A stretch of 55,305 nt of DNA from assembly GCA_903909815.1 (NCBI GenBank), contig CAIVXG010000008.1, positions 1 to 55,305 of the forward strand, in the 5' to 3' direction. The translations under genes were made by a program, and so were the position numbers. The DNA comes from an uncultured beta proteobacterium. GTDB taxonomy: Bacteria > Pseudomonadota > Gammaproteobacteria > Burkholderiales > Burkholderiaceae_C. Shown here piece after piece: positions 17,203 to 25,515 of the stretch. How positions within the stretch are numbered: the stretch's first letter is position 1; each line of letters starts with the position of its first letter. Below the pieces are notes generated by a model that was not told the DNA's origin, did no database searches, and was given only the letters and a program-made list of their open reading frames with translations.

Positions 17203-17260
17203 GACCTTGCGGGACAGACCAAGAACTACGCGCAGCGAGTTTTGCTCTGTCCTCAACTGA
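17200..17260. repeat. palindromic dispersed repeat, copy 2a
   Basis: This is a near-complete copy: TGAGACCTTGCGGGACAGACC at the left, a centre ACTACGCGCAGCGAG, and GCTCTGTCCTCAACTGA at the right. GGACAGA and TCTGTCC can pair as a 7-base outer stem, with further pairing of CAAGAACT to AGTTTTG inside. The leading TGA is the stop codon of the lipoprotein gene. A second direct copy follows 20 bases later. Confidence 0.85.
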
Positions 17261-17280
17261 TGCCGGGCTGTTGGAAGTTC

Positions 17281-17336
17281 CCTTGCGGGACAGACCAAGA
17301 ACTACGCGCAGCGAGTTTTGCCCTGACCTCAACTGA
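17281..17336. repeat. palindromic dispersed repeat, copy 2b
   Basis: A direct repeat of copy 2a with the same core and a slightly changed right end (TTGCCCTGACCTCAACTGA). Read on the minus strand, the right end supplies the last two codons of xdhB (AGT TGA), including its stop codon. The paired hairpins between two convergent genes could act as a bidirectional terminator; that role is inferred. Confidence 0.85.
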
Positions 17337-19713
17337 CCAGGGCCTTCAGCCCCTCACACGCCAGCAGGATGCGCTCGGGTGTGGCCGGCGCATCCATCTG
17401 TAGCGCCACCTGATGGCCAGCCGACGCGCTCACCGCGTCGCGCAGCGCAAAGTAGGCGCTCAAGGCCAGCATCAGCGGTGGCTCGCCAACGGCCTTGCTG
17501 CGATGCGGTGTGGGCTTGACGTTGCGGCCGTCGAACAGGCTCACCTTGAAGTGTTCCGGCACGTCGCTGGCGACTGGGATCTTGTAGGTGCTGGGGCCAT
17601 GGGTCAGCAACTTGCCCGCACCCAGGCCGTTGGCGTCGCGCTTCAAGCTCCAGATACACTCTTCCATCGTGAGCCATCCCATGCCCTGCACGTAGGCTCC
17701 TTCAATCTGTCCGATGTCGATGGCGGGGTTGATGCTCTGACCGACATCGTGCACGATGTCCACCGCCTTGAGCCACCACTCGCCCGTGCGCGAGTCGATC
17801 TCGACCTCGCTTACTGCGGCGCCGTAGCAGAAGTAGTAGAAGGCCTTGCCCTGCAAGGTGGCAAAGTCGTACTCGATGTCGGGCGTCTTGTAAAAGCCGG
17901 TCACGCTCAAGCCCACGCGATCCAGCCAGGCCTGGAGCACCAGTTGTTGCCAGCTGCGTGAGTCCTTGGGGCCAAACACCGTGCCGCCGGAAAAAACCAC
18001 CTGCGCCGGTTCGCAGCCGAGCATGCGCGCGGCCACCGGAGCGAGCCGTTCGCGCAACTGCGCGCAGGCGTGGTTGATGGCAGCGCCATTGATGTCGGCG
18101 CCGCTGGACGCCGCCGTGGCCGAGGCGTTGGGCACTTTTTGCGTATCGGTTCCGGTAACGCGCACCAGTGGCACGGGAATGCCCAGCCCGTCCGCCGCCA
18201 CCTGCGCCATCTTGGTGTTCAGACCCTGGCCCATTTCGGTGCCGCCGTGGTTCACGCTGACCGAGCCATCCATGTAGATGTGGACCAGCGCGCCGCCCTG
18301 GTTCAGCATGGTGGCAGTGAAGGAGATGCCGAATTTCAGCGGCACCAACGCGAGGCCACGCTGACGATGCTTGTGCTCGCGGTTGAAGGCGTCCACGGCG
18401 ACGCGCCGCGCACGGTAAAGAGACTCGGCTTCGAGCTGATCCATCACCTTGTCGGCGACGAAGTCCTCTATCACTTGTCCATATTGCGTCGTCATGGTGT
18501 CGGCCTGGCCCGAGATCGCGGGATCCCGGTACAGGTTGATGCGGCGCACGTCCAGCGGGTCCAGGCCCCGTTTTCTGGCGATCTGCTCGATCACGGTCTC
18601 GATCCCGAACATGCCCTGGGGCCCGCCAAAACCGCGAAACGCGGTGGCGCTTTGGGTGTGGGTCTTGCAACGGTGGCTGACGATGTGCAGGTTCGGCAGG
18701 TAGTAGCAGTTGTCGATGTGCAGCACGGCGCGGTCGTTCACCGGGCCGGAAAAATCCGTGCTGTAGCCGCAGCGCGAAGCCAGCATCACGTCGATGCCGA
18801 GGATGCGCCCATCGTCGTCAAAACCGGCTTCGTAGTTGATCAAAAAATCGTGGCGCTTGCCCGTGATCATCATGTCGTCGTCGCGGTTCACGCGCAGCTT
18901 GACGGGGCGGCGCAGCAGGTGCGCTGCAAGCGCTGCGCTTTGCGAAAAGATGCTGGCGTTGCCCTCCTTGCCGCCGAAGGCGCCGCCCATGCGCCGGCAG
19001 ATCACTTCCACGTCGTGCGTCGCCAGGCTCAGCGCCGAGGCCGCCTCGCGCTGATTCCCGTCGGGGTGCTGGGTCGAGACGTAGAGTGTGAGCTGGCCGT
19101 CTTCACGCGGCACCGCGTAGCTGATCTGCCCTTCGAGATAGAACTGCTCCTGCTGCCCGCACGTGGTGCTGCCCTTGATCGTGTGGGGCGCCGTGGCGAT
19201 CGCCTCCGTTGGAGCCCCGCGCGTGATGGCCTTGGCCGGCATGATGAAACTATGCTGCGCCAACGCCTCCTCGATCGTCAGAATCGCGGCCAATTCCTTG
19301 ACCAGGACCTTGGCTTTCGCCGCTGCCTCGCGCGCATAAAGCATCTCGCGCGCCACCACCAACGCCACCGGCTGGCCTACGAACTGCACGGTTCCTGCGG
19401 CCAGAAACGGATCGTCGTGCACGATCGGTCCGCAGTTGTTTTCACCCGGAATATCCTTGGCCGTGAACACCGCCACCACGCCGTGTTCGCGCAGGATGGC
19501 AGCACGGTCAATGCCCTCGCCGATCAGCTCGCCGTGGGCCACGGGCGAGGTCACCAAAGCGGCGTAGAGCGTGCCGCGCAGTTCGGGGATGTCATCGGTG
19601 TAGACGGCTTCTCCCGTGACATGCAGTCGCGCCGACTCGTGCGGCAATTCCTGCCCCAGTGCTGCGCCAAGAAGTTCAGAGTGCAAGCTCTTCAGGGGTG
19701 TGGGTGCGTTCAT
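17329..19713 (-). CDS. xdhB: xanthine dehydrogenase molybdopterin-binding subunit XdhB
   Basis: A 794-residue large subunit that oxidises hypoxanthine and xanthine to urate at the molybdenum centre. Family motifs are present: GQEQFYLEGQ, RRMGGAFGGKEG, AFRGFGGPQGMFGIE and, near the C-terminus, KAVGEPPLMLA with the catalytic glutamate. It begins with a GGAGG ribosome site seven bases before ATG and overlaps the xdhA stop by four bases, so the two are co-translated. The length is normal for the XdhB of two-subunit bacterial enzymes. Its final codons and stop lie inside a repeat element, so the native C-terminus may have been altered by insertion. Confidence 0.95.
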   Translation of the reverse strand: MNAPTPLKSLHSELLGAALGQELPHESARLHVTGEAVYTDDIPELRGTLYAALVTSPVAHGELIGEGIDRAAILREHGVVAVFTAKDIPGENNCGPIVHDDPFLAAGTVQFVGQPVALVVAREMLYAREAAAKAKVLVKELAAILTIEEALAQHSFIMPAKAITRGAPTEAIATAPHTIKGSTTCGQQEQFYLEGQISYAVPREDGQLTLYVSTQHPDGNQREAASALSLATHDVEVICRRMGGAFGGKEGNASIFSQSAALAAHLLRRPVKLRVNRDDDMMITGKRHDFLINYEAGFDDDGRILGIDVMLASRCGYSTDFSGPVNDRAVLHIDNCYYLPNLHIVSHRCKTHTQSATAFRGFGGPQGMFGIETVIEQIARKRGLDPLDVRRINLYRDPAISGQADTMTTQYGQVIEDFVADKVMDQLEAESLYRARRVAVDAFNREHKHRQRGLALVPLKFGISFTATMLNQGGALVHIYMDGSVSVNHGGTEMGQGLNTKMAQVAADGLGIPVPLVRVTGTDTQKVPNASATAASSGADINGAAINHACAQLRERLAPVAARMLGCEPAQVVFSGGTVFGPKDSRSWQQLVLQAWLDRVGLSVTGFYKTPDIEYDFATLQGKAFYYFCYGAAVSEVEIDSRTGEWWLKAVDIVHDVGQSINPAIDIGQIEGAYVQGMGWLTMEECIWSLKRDANGLGAGKLLTHGPSTYKIPVASDVPEHFKVSLFDGRNVKPTPHRSKAVGEPPLMLALSAYFALRDAVSASAGHQVALQMDAPATPERILLACEGLKALVS

Positions 19714-21215
19714 GCCAGGACCTCCTTCGCGATGTCGACGCCGGATGCGGTTGGCGCCTCCTCCAGAAATTGCAGCACCAGATTGCGCGCCACCAGGGCG
19801 CGGTAGCGCCAGCTGGCTCGCAGGCCGTCGCGTGCCGTGAAGCTGGCTGCGATCGCAGCGTCCAGCTGCTGTGCGCTGACTTCAGCCGGTTCTCGTCCCT
19901 GCAGCACCGCTTCCAACAGGGGCGCGCGACTCGGAAACGGCGTGAGGCCGTTGTAGGCCAGCTTCACCTGGGCCAACTTGCCGCCCTGCAGCCGATAGCT
20001 CAAGGCGCAGCAGGTGGCCGAGATGTCCTGATCGAAGCGCTTGCTCAGCTTGTGTGCACGAAACACGCCACCGGGTGTCAGCTTGGGCAGGTCAATCGCC
20101 TCGATGAACTCGCCGCCCTGCAGCACGTTCGCCTTTTGGCCGGTGTAGAAATCGTCCAGCGCCACGCTGCGCAGTTGTTCCCCACGGCGCAGCACCAGCG
20201 TCGCACCCAGCGCCATCAGGCAAGGCATGGAGTCGCCAATCGGCGAACCATTGGCGATGTTGCCGGCCAGGGTCGCAGTAGAGCGAATCGGTGGCGAGCC
20301 AAAGCGGCGCAGCACTTCGGCGAAATCAGGGTAGTCCCGGGTCACTAGGCGCTCCACCTGGCTCAGGGAAACCTGGGCCCCGATGCGCCACCCAGACGCC
20401 GATTCCTGCACCCGCCGCAGTTCCGCCACATTGCCCAGATACACGATGTGTTCGGGCCGACTGAACTGCTTGTTCACCTGCAGGCCAATCTCGGTGCTCC
20501 CCGCCAGCAGCGTTGCCTGCGGGTGTTGCAACATATATTGCGCGACCTCGGCCAACGTCGCAGGGGACACAAATTCATTGCCCTTGCGCGTACGCACCAC
20601 GGGTTGCACCACAATCTCGCCTTCAAGGTTGTAGCTGGGGGACCGGGCGCGTCGGATCTGCTGCAGCAGCGCCACGTCGGCGCCGTCATCGAGCTTGAGT
20701 TGCTCTGCTCCCGCCTGGCTGGCGACAAGCGTGGCGTCGACGATGGGCTTGTAGCCGGTACAGCGGCACAGGTTGCCGCTGAGTGAATTCGTGATCTGGT
20801 CGCGCGTGGGCGTGGGCACGGTTTGCAGCAGACCCGTCAGGCTCATCACGATGCCAGGAGTACAGAAACCGCATTGCGAACCGTGACAAGAAACAAGCGC
20901 TTCCTGTACCGGGTGCAGCGTGCCATCGGCACGCTTCAGGCTCTCTATGGTCTTGAGCGACTTGCCGTCCAGCGTGGGCAGCAACTGAATGCAGGCATTG
21001 CTGGGAACATAGTCCACGCCGGTACCGGCCGCATTGAGTTCGCCCACCAGCACCACGCAGGCGCCGCAATCGCCCTCGGCGCACCCCTCTTTGCTGCCGG
21101 TGCGCTGCAATTGCTCGCGCAGATAGTCCAGCACCGTGGTGGTGCGGCGCTCCCCTTGCGCCTCAACGATCTTGCCGTCCAGCACGAAGCGAACGGTATT
21201 GGTGACTTGGGTCAT
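19710..21215 (-). CDS. xdhA: xanthine dehydrogenase Fe-S/FAD subunit XdhA
   Basis: A 501-residue small subunit that carries electrons from the molybdenum site through two 2Fe-2S clusters to FAD and NAD. The first cluster ligands are Cys45, Cys50, Cys53 (CAEGDCGAC) and Cys75. The second are Cys115, Cys118 (QCGFC), Cys150 and Cys152 (CRCTGY). The FAD-binding domain follows (ATLLAGSTEIGLQVNKQF; then IRSTATLAGNIANGSPIGDS), and a CO-dehydrogenase-flavoprotein C-terminal domain ends the protein. It is the first gene of xdhAB. All cofactor ligands are present, so the enzyme should be functional. A Mo-dependent enzyme here fits xdhC nearby and mogA at 25516. Confidence 0.95.
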   Translation of the reverse strand: MTQVTNTVRFVLDGKIVEAQGERRTTTVLDYLREQLQRTGSKEGCAEGDCGACVVLVGELNAAGTGVDYVPSNACIQLLPTLDGKSLKTIESLKRADGTLHPVQEALVSCHGSQCGFCTPGIVMSLTGLLQTVPTPTRDQITNSLSGNLCRCTGYKPIVDATLVASQAGAEQLKLDDGADVALLQQIRRARSPSYNLEGEIVVQPVVRTRKGNEFVSPATLAEVAQYMLQHPQATLLAGSTEIGLQVNKQFSRPEHIVYLGNVAELRRVQESASGWRIGAQVSLSQVERLVTRDYPDFAEVLRRFGSPPIRSTATLAGNIANGSPIGDSMPCLMALGATLVLRRGEQLRSVALDDFYTGQKANVLQGGEFIEAIDLPKLTPGGVFRAHKLSKRFDQDISATCCALSYRLQGGKLAQVKLAYNGLTPFPSRAPLLEAVLQGREPAEVSAQQLDAAIAASFTARDGLRASWRYRALVARNLVLQFLEEAPTASGVDIAKEVLA

Positions 21216-21293
21216 GGTGCGCTGCCCGCACGCCCGCAGGCGCTGTTAAAGAGCGCATTTTAGAGGCCAGCGAAATCCCGGATGCGTCAAGGC

Positions 21294-21728
21294 TCAATGG
21301 TTGGAAACCTTCTTCGTCTTCGGATCGGGGTAGACCAGCGGCCCTTGCACCAGGGTAGCTGGAGTGGCCGCTTTGCTGGCTTCGGTCACCACGTCGACCG
21401 CATTCCCACTGGCACGCCACATCGCCTGCAGATTGTCTATGAGTCGGATATAGACCGGCTTGGCCGGCGGTGTCTGGGGTTTTTCCACAGTAGGCTGCTT
21501 GATCGTCATCCCGTAGTCAGACGTTTCCATGCTGGGTGAGGCCGCACCAGGGGCGACGGGGTTCACTGCGCCCACGGCACCCATCGCAGCGGGGGATGGC
21601 GTACCAGCGTCAGCAGACTCGGCCAGCGCTTGCGCGCTTGCCAGGGGCGTCCGCGGCGCGCCCATCGAATTCAAACTGGCGCCTGGGGGGCTCCAATTTG
21701 GTGATCGATCCACAGAGTTGGCTTGCAT
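21294..21728 (-). CDS. uncharacterised Pro/Ala-rich protein
   Basis: A 144-residue product I do not recognise. Residues 1-100 are low-complexity and rich in Ala, Pro, Ser and Gly (for example AMGAVGAVNPVAPGAASPS). Residues 105-144 look ordered, with VYIRLIDNLQAMWRASGNAV predicted as a helix. There is no signal peptide or membrane segment. The start has an AGGA site eight bases upstream (AGGATGACATC), which supports a real gene. It is divergent from another unrecognised gene at 21956, and the two share a 227-base AT-rich region. Function unknown. Confidence 0.55.
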   Translation of the reverse strand: MQANSVDRSPNWSPPGASLNSMGAPRTPLASAQALAESADAGTPSPAAMGAVGAVNPVAPGAASPSMETSDYGMTIKQPTVEKPQTPPAKPVYIRLIDNLQAMWRASGNAVDVVTEASKAATPATLVQGPLVYPDPKTKKVSNH

Positions 21729-21818
21729 GATGTCATCCTGAAGTTGGGTGGAATTTCATTCCTATACCGGGGTTCCTGAATCGTTAACGGCAGAATTGAG
21801 GGCTTATTAAGGCCTATT

Positions 21819-21835
21819 TTCAAAATTATTTTGAA
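21819..21835. promoter_or_regulatory. AT-rich palindrome between divergent orphan genes
   Basis: TTCAAAAT-T-ATTTTGAA is a perfect 8-base inverted repeat with a one-base centre, inside a markedly AT-rich stretch (about 21770-21850) that stands out from the surrounding GC-rich DNA. A second near-palindrome, GGCTTATTAAGGCC, lies just to the left (21801-21814). Such symmetric sites between divergent genes are candidate operators. No known regulator consensus is matched with certainty. Confidence 0.4.
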
Positions 21836-21955
21836 TTTTTTGCAGTTATCCGTCCCCCAGTCGTTGCAGTTCGCTGATGCTAGAGTGCTTGAATCGGGTA
21901 ACCTTGGTGCACAGGACGTCCGCATTTCCCCGTCTTGCTCAATCTGGAGTCCTTC

Positions 21956-22603
21956 ATGTCTAAGCTGTTGCAGCGCGTTCGTTATTGGCTAATGTCGAAA
22001 AAGACCGTCTCACGACGGATCGCGCAGGTCTGCGCCTCGTCCCTGAAGGAAGTTGGACTGAGCGTCGGCGGCAACGTATTCGAACTGAAGAACAGCAAGA
22101 ATCGGCATGGTTGGTTGGTCAGCCTTCAAGTGCCAGCGCAACTCCAGGTGCCTCCCGTCGACGCCCTGGCATTGCGGCTTTTTCTGACCAGACGCATAGA
22201 GCTTGCGCTGGGAATGAAGCCCAAGTCAATGCATCTGGTCTTGAGTTTCAGTTGCGAGGCCAAGCGTCTGCCGTTCGCCGAATCGGTGATTGAACCGCGC
22301 TGGTTGAAGGAACGAATGAGCTCATTCCTCGCCGGCGTCACCCTGACCCCAAGCTCGGCCACAAGCAAGAAGACGAGCCCTTCCCCCGCCGCAGCGAAGC
22401 CCAAGCCAGGCACCTCCCCATCAGTCCCGACGCCGACTGACAATGGCAAGCCGACGCCCGCCCTGTCCGACACCAAGGCTAGCATCGCGCCCGCCATCAC
22501 GCTGAATGAAAAGATGAAAGCACTGCTCGATTCCCTCGACGATGACGACCTGTACGAGGTCAAGGAAGCCTCCATGACGGATTTCGATCGCGCCATGCTT
22601 TGA
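21956..22603 (+). CDS. uncharacterised 215-residue protein
   Basis: I do not recognise this family. The start ATG at 21956 has GGAG six bases upstream; a TTG 21 bases earlier is less likely. Residues 1-115 are basic and look folded (SKKTVSRRIAQVCASSLKEV, then RHGWLVSLQVPAQLQVPPVD). Residues 116-175 are a Ser/Pro/Thr/Lys linker. The last 35 residues are acidic, with LLDSLDDDDLYEVKEASMTD near the end, perhaps a binding tail. There are no membrane segments. It is divergent from the Pro/Ala-rich gene at 21294 and lies upstream of the CBS gene, separated from it by an FNR-type promoter. Function unknown. Confidence 0.65.
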   Translation: MSKLLQRVRYWLMSKKTVSRRIAQVCASSLKEVGLSVGGNVFELKNSKNRHGWLVSLQVPAQLQVPPVDALALRLFLTRRIELALGMKPKSMHLVLSFSCEAKRLPFAESVIEPRWLKERMSSFLAGVTLTPSSATSKKTSPSPAAAKPKPGTSPSVPTPTDNGKPTPALSDTKASIAPAITLNEKMKALLDSLDDDDLYEVKEASMTDFDRAML

Positions 22604-22669
22604 AAGCAGCTCTGTGCCCTGCTCACGCAGATGAGCCTGGCCGCGTGCGCCGCAATAGTTCGCGCCAAG

Positions 22670-22683
22670 TTGATCCAGATTAA
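22670..22683 (+). promoter_or_regulatory. FNR/ANR-type operator upstream of the CBS-domain gene
   Basis: TTGATCCAGATTAA matches TTGAT-N4-ATCAA at nine of ten positions. A -10-like TAGGAT lies at 22706-22711, so a start of transcription near 22718 would put the centre of the box at about -41.5, the class II spacing used by FNR, ANR and DNR activators. The gene start is 75 bases further downstream at 22793. This geometry predicts activation under low oxygen or denitrifying conditions. Confidence 0.65.
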
Positions 22684-22792
22684 TGTCCACGCGGCGGGGC
22701 CGCCCTAGGATGGCCGCGAGCGCTGCGTCGGTGTCACGGTTGCAAGACCTGGGACTGTGCCCGGCAAATCAAATCAAGCACGGGAGGGCAGC

Positions 22793-23218
22793 ATGTTCAG
22801 TCAGCGCATCAAAACGGTGATGGAGCGCAGGGATATGGTCATCGCTGCGCCCGAGACCACCATCAGCCAGGCCGCCAAGATGATGGCGCACAAGAAGATG
22901 AGCGCGGCGCTGGTGGTGCGCGACGAATTCCTGGTGGGAATTTTTACAGAGCGCGATGCCGTGTCCCGTGTGATTGCACGCGGACTCGACGTCTACAGCA
23001 CCCGAGTGGCCGATGTCATGACACCCTCTCCCCAGACCGCCGAGCCGGACCAAAGCTTTGGCTATGCCCTGCTCTTGATGCACGAAAACGGCTACCGACA
23101 CGTGCCCGTGGTGGTGGACGGCAAGCCCGTGGGCCTGGTCACGGCGCGCAGTGCGCTCGACCCCGATCTCGAAGAATTCACCGCGGAAGAGCGCCGGCGC
23201 ACCCACATCAGCGAATAG
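22793..23218 (+). CDS. CBS-domain-pair protein
   Basis: A 141-residue stand-alone Bateman module. CBS 1 spans about 8-65 (ERRDMVIAAPETTISQAAKM, then LVGIFTERDAV) and CBS 2 about 75-130 (VADVMTPSPQTAEPDQSFGY, then KPVGLVTARSAL). Such pairs bind adenine nucleotides or AMP-like ligands and act as energy or redox sensors; the partner cannot be told from sequence. The start is set by GGGAGGGCAGC before ATG. The FNR/ANR-type promoter upstream suggests induction at low oxygen, as known for CBS and universal-stress genes in several proteobacteria. It is soluble, with no other domain attached. Confidence 0.9.
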   Translation: MFSQRIKTVMERRDMVIAAPETTISQAAKMMAHKKMSAALVVRDEFLVGIFTERDAVSRVIARGLDVYSTRVADVMTPSPQTAEPDQSFGYALLLMHENGYRHVPVVVDGKPVGLVTARSALDPDLEEFTAEERRRTHISE

Positions 23219-23279
23219 TCTTTGCCTTGGAAGAACTCACTTTCATGACTCGGAGCGTTTCGCGGGCGCAGCATGAAAG

Positions 23280-24671
23280 TTAGCTACCGGCCAGCATCAT
23301 CCGATCCAGCAGGATCGAACCTACCGTTTTAGAGCCGTAGTTGTAGCTGTCGGCACCCACGGCCTGAATTCCCTTGAGCATGGTTTGCATGCTGCCGGCG
23401 ATGGTGATCTCGTGCACCGGAAAAGCGATTCGGCCATTCTCGACCCAGAAGCCACTGGCGCCGCGCGAATAGTCGCCCGTGACGTAATTCACGCCCTGAC
23501 CCATGAGCTCGGTCACGAACAAGCCGGTGCCCAGCTTGCGCAGCATTTCATCCAGTGTGTCGCTGGCGCGGGTATGGCGCGACGTAAGCACCAGATTGTG
23601 TGAGCCGCCGGCATTGCCTGTGCTCACCATGCCCAGCTTGCGTGCCGAATAGCTGCTCAAAAAATAGCCCTGCACGCGGCCCGCTTCCACCACCTTGCGC
23701 GCCTTCACTTTGACGCCCTCGTCGTCAAACGGCGAACTGCCCTTGCCGCGCTTGAGGAACGGGTCTTCGACGATGTCGATGTGCTGGGGCAAGACGCGCT
23801 TGCCCAGGGAGTCGAGCAAAAACGAGCTCTTGCGATACAGCGCGCCGCCACTGAGCGCCTGCACCAGACTGCCCAACAGGCCTGCGGCCAGGGGCGACTC
23901 AAACAGCACCGGACACTGGGTGGTCGCGATCTTGCGCGACTTCAGGCGACTCAAGGCACGCTCGGCGGCATAGCGGCCCACGGCCTCGGGCGAGGCCAGC
24001 TCTGCTGCGTCGCGCATGGAGCTGTACCAGGCATCGCGCTGCATGCCCGCGCCCCTGCCCGCGATCGGAGAAACCGAGAACGAATGGCGCGAACTCGCAT
24101 AACCACCGCGAAATCCATGCGTGTGGGCGCTGAAAAAATGCGCCTGCTGTGCCGACACACTCGCACCTTCGCTGTTGGTGATCTTCTTGCTGGTCTGCAG
24201 GGCCGCGCTCTCACAGCGCAGCGCCAAGGCCGCCGCCTGGGCACTGTCGATGGTCCAGGGGAAGAACAGTTCCAGGTCGGCGCGCTGATCGCCGGCTTGC
24301 GCAATGTCAGCCTCGTCGGGCAAGCCGGCGGCAGGATCTTCAGCGGTGAAGCGGGCGATGTCGTAAGCGGCTTGCACGGTCTGCTGGATCGCGCGCCGCG
24401 AGAAGTCCGACGTGCTGGCATTGCCGCGGCGCTGGCCGCTGTAGACCGTGATCCCCAGCGACTTGTCCCGGTTGCGCTCCACGTTCTCGATCTCGCCCTT
24501 GCGCACCGAGACACTCAGGCCGCACCCCTCGGAGGCTTCGGCTCCGGCATCGGTGGCGCCAAGCTTCTTGGCGTGGGCCAGCGCCTGGTCCACCAGGTCT
24601 TCGAAGTAGGCCTTGCTGTACGCGAAACCGCGATCGGGCGTGGGAGAAACAGAATTTTTTAATTGGGTCAT
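23280..24671 (-). CDS. pmbA: metalloprotease PmbA/TldD family
   Basis: A 463-residue zinc protease of the TldD/PmbA pair, known in E. coli for microcin B17 maturation and CcdA turnover. The family pattern is present: DAGAEASEGCGLSVSVRKGE near the N-terminus, VLFESPLAAGLLGSLVQALS in the middle, and NYVTGDYSRGASGFWVENGR followed by IAFPVHEITIAGSM near the end. The start at 24671 (MTQLKN) is preferred over a frame open to 24809, because the upstream extension is encoded by a dispersed repeat. It is divergent from darP, the same neighbour as in E. coli. No tldD is in the window. Confidence 0.93.
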   Translation of the reverse strand: MTQLKNSVSPTPDRGFAYSKAYFEDLVDQALAHAKKLGATDAGAEASEGCGLSVSVRKGEIENVERNRDKSLGITVYSGQRRGNASTSDFSRRAIQQTVQAAYDIARFTAEDPAAGLPDEADIAQAGDQRADLELFFPWTIDSAQAAALALRCESAALQTSKKITNSEGASVSAQQAHFFSAHTHGFRGGYASSRHSFSVSPIAGRGAGMQRDAWYSSMRDAAELASPEAVGRYAAERALSRLKSRKIATTQCPVLFESPLAAGLLGSLVQALSGGALYRKSSFLLDSLGKRVLPQHIDIVEDPFLKRGKGSSPFDDEGVKVKARKVVEAGRVQGYFLSSYSARKLGMVSTGNAGGSHNLVLTSRHTRASDTLDEMLRKLGTGLFVTELMGQGVNYVTGDYSRGASGFWVENGRIAFPVHEITIAGSMQTMLKGIQAVGADSYNYGSKTVGSILLDRMMLAGS

Positions 24672-24737
24672 AGCGAAAGTATGATACTTGCAGGTCAGAC
24701 CAACGACGCTTGCGCTACGCACGATGAGGGAAATCCT

Positions 24738-24806
24738 CGTCACTGCGAGGCAGAAGGCCGCGGCAGTCCGTGACTGCTGGGTTGCTGCGCTAGGCTCGCA
24801 ATGTCG
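24738..24806. repeat. dispersed ATTGCGAG-type repeat, inverted pair
   Basis: The left arm CGTCACTGCGAGG and right arm GCTGCGCTAGGCTCGCAATG are inverted copies of the ATTGCGAGCG...GCAATCC repeat that recurs at 27781, 51486 and 55126. It sits between the divergent pmbA and darP genes and creates a spurious upstream extension of the pmbA reading frame. Confidence 0.75.
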
Positions 24807-24856
24807 CAAAGTACCGTCGCGATTTTTTTAGGCTCCCGAGACACGCATACTTCACC

Positions 24857-25513
24857 ATGACCAGAAAACTCAAAAAAGGCTACTATGTCAAAGGCCAGTT
24901 CATTGCCGAAGGCAGCGAAGCCGACCTCGCCTTCAAGCTCGAACTCAAGGGCAGTGACGAGCCCAGCCGCACCGAACTCAAGCGCGAAAGCGACGAGTTG
25001 CAGGAGTTGGGCGAAGCCCTGCTGACGCTGCGCCCGGCGCTGCTGGCGCGTCTGATGCTGTCGGAAAAACTGGTGGACGCCGTGACCGAGGCCAAGCGCA
25101 TTACCAACTTCGAAGGCAAGAGGCGCCAGATGCAGTTCATCGGCAAGCTTATGCGCAAGCTCGAACCCCAAGTGCTGGTGGCCATTCGCGCTGCCCTACA
25201 CGAACAGAATTTCGGCTCGGCCCAGGAATCGCTCTCGCTGCACCTGGCCGAACAATGGCGGGATCGACTCATCGCCGACGAAAGCGCTTTTGAAGAATGG
25301 CTCAGGGCCTACGCCAGCACCGACACACAGCAACTGCGTGCGCTGATCCGCCAGGCGCGCAAGGACGCCACAGCGCTGCCCAAAGCGCCTGCCGGTGCGG
25401 CGCCGCGCCATGGACGTGCCTATCGCGAACTGTTTCAACTGGTGCGCGAACAGATGCAGGCGATTCCCGCGCCAGAGCTGAGCGCCGTGCCCTCCATCGC
25501 CAGCATGCAGTGA
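24857..25513 (+). CDS. darP: ribosome biogenesis factor DarP (YjgA)
   Basis: A 218-residue YjgA/DUF615 protein, a 50S-associated assembly factor in E. coli. It begins with basic residues (TRKLKKGYYVKGQFIAEGSE) and contains the conserved core ITNFEGKRRQMQFIGKLMRK, then LSLHLAEQWRDRLI and HGRAYRELFQLVREQM. It is cytoplasmic and largely helical, with the usual length. It is divergent from pmbA, an arrangement conserved in gammaproteobacteria. The mogA start follows two bases after its stop, so the two genes are probably co-transcribed. Confidence 0.92.
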   Translation: MTRKLKKGYYVKGQFIAEGSEADLAFKLELKGSDEPSRTELKRESDELQELGEALLTLRPALLARLMLSEKLVDAVTEAKRITNFEGKRRQMQFIGKLMRKLEPQVLVAIRAALHEQNFGSAQESLSLHLAEQWRDRLIADESAFEEWLRAYASTDTQQLRALIRQARKDATALPKAPAGAAPRHGRAYRELFQLVREQMQAIPAPELSAVPSIASMQ

Positions 25514-25515
25514 CC

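Noticed and set aside
18070-19806. 578-codon open frame opposite xdhB
   Set aside because: Shadow frame in third-position GC-rich DNA; the minus strand is a complete XdhB.
24672-24809. N-terminal extension of pmbA starting MRHCEPSAATQQ
   Set aside because: The extension is encoded by the dispersed ATTGCGAG-type repeat and has no counterpart in PmbA proteins; the start at 24671 fits the family.
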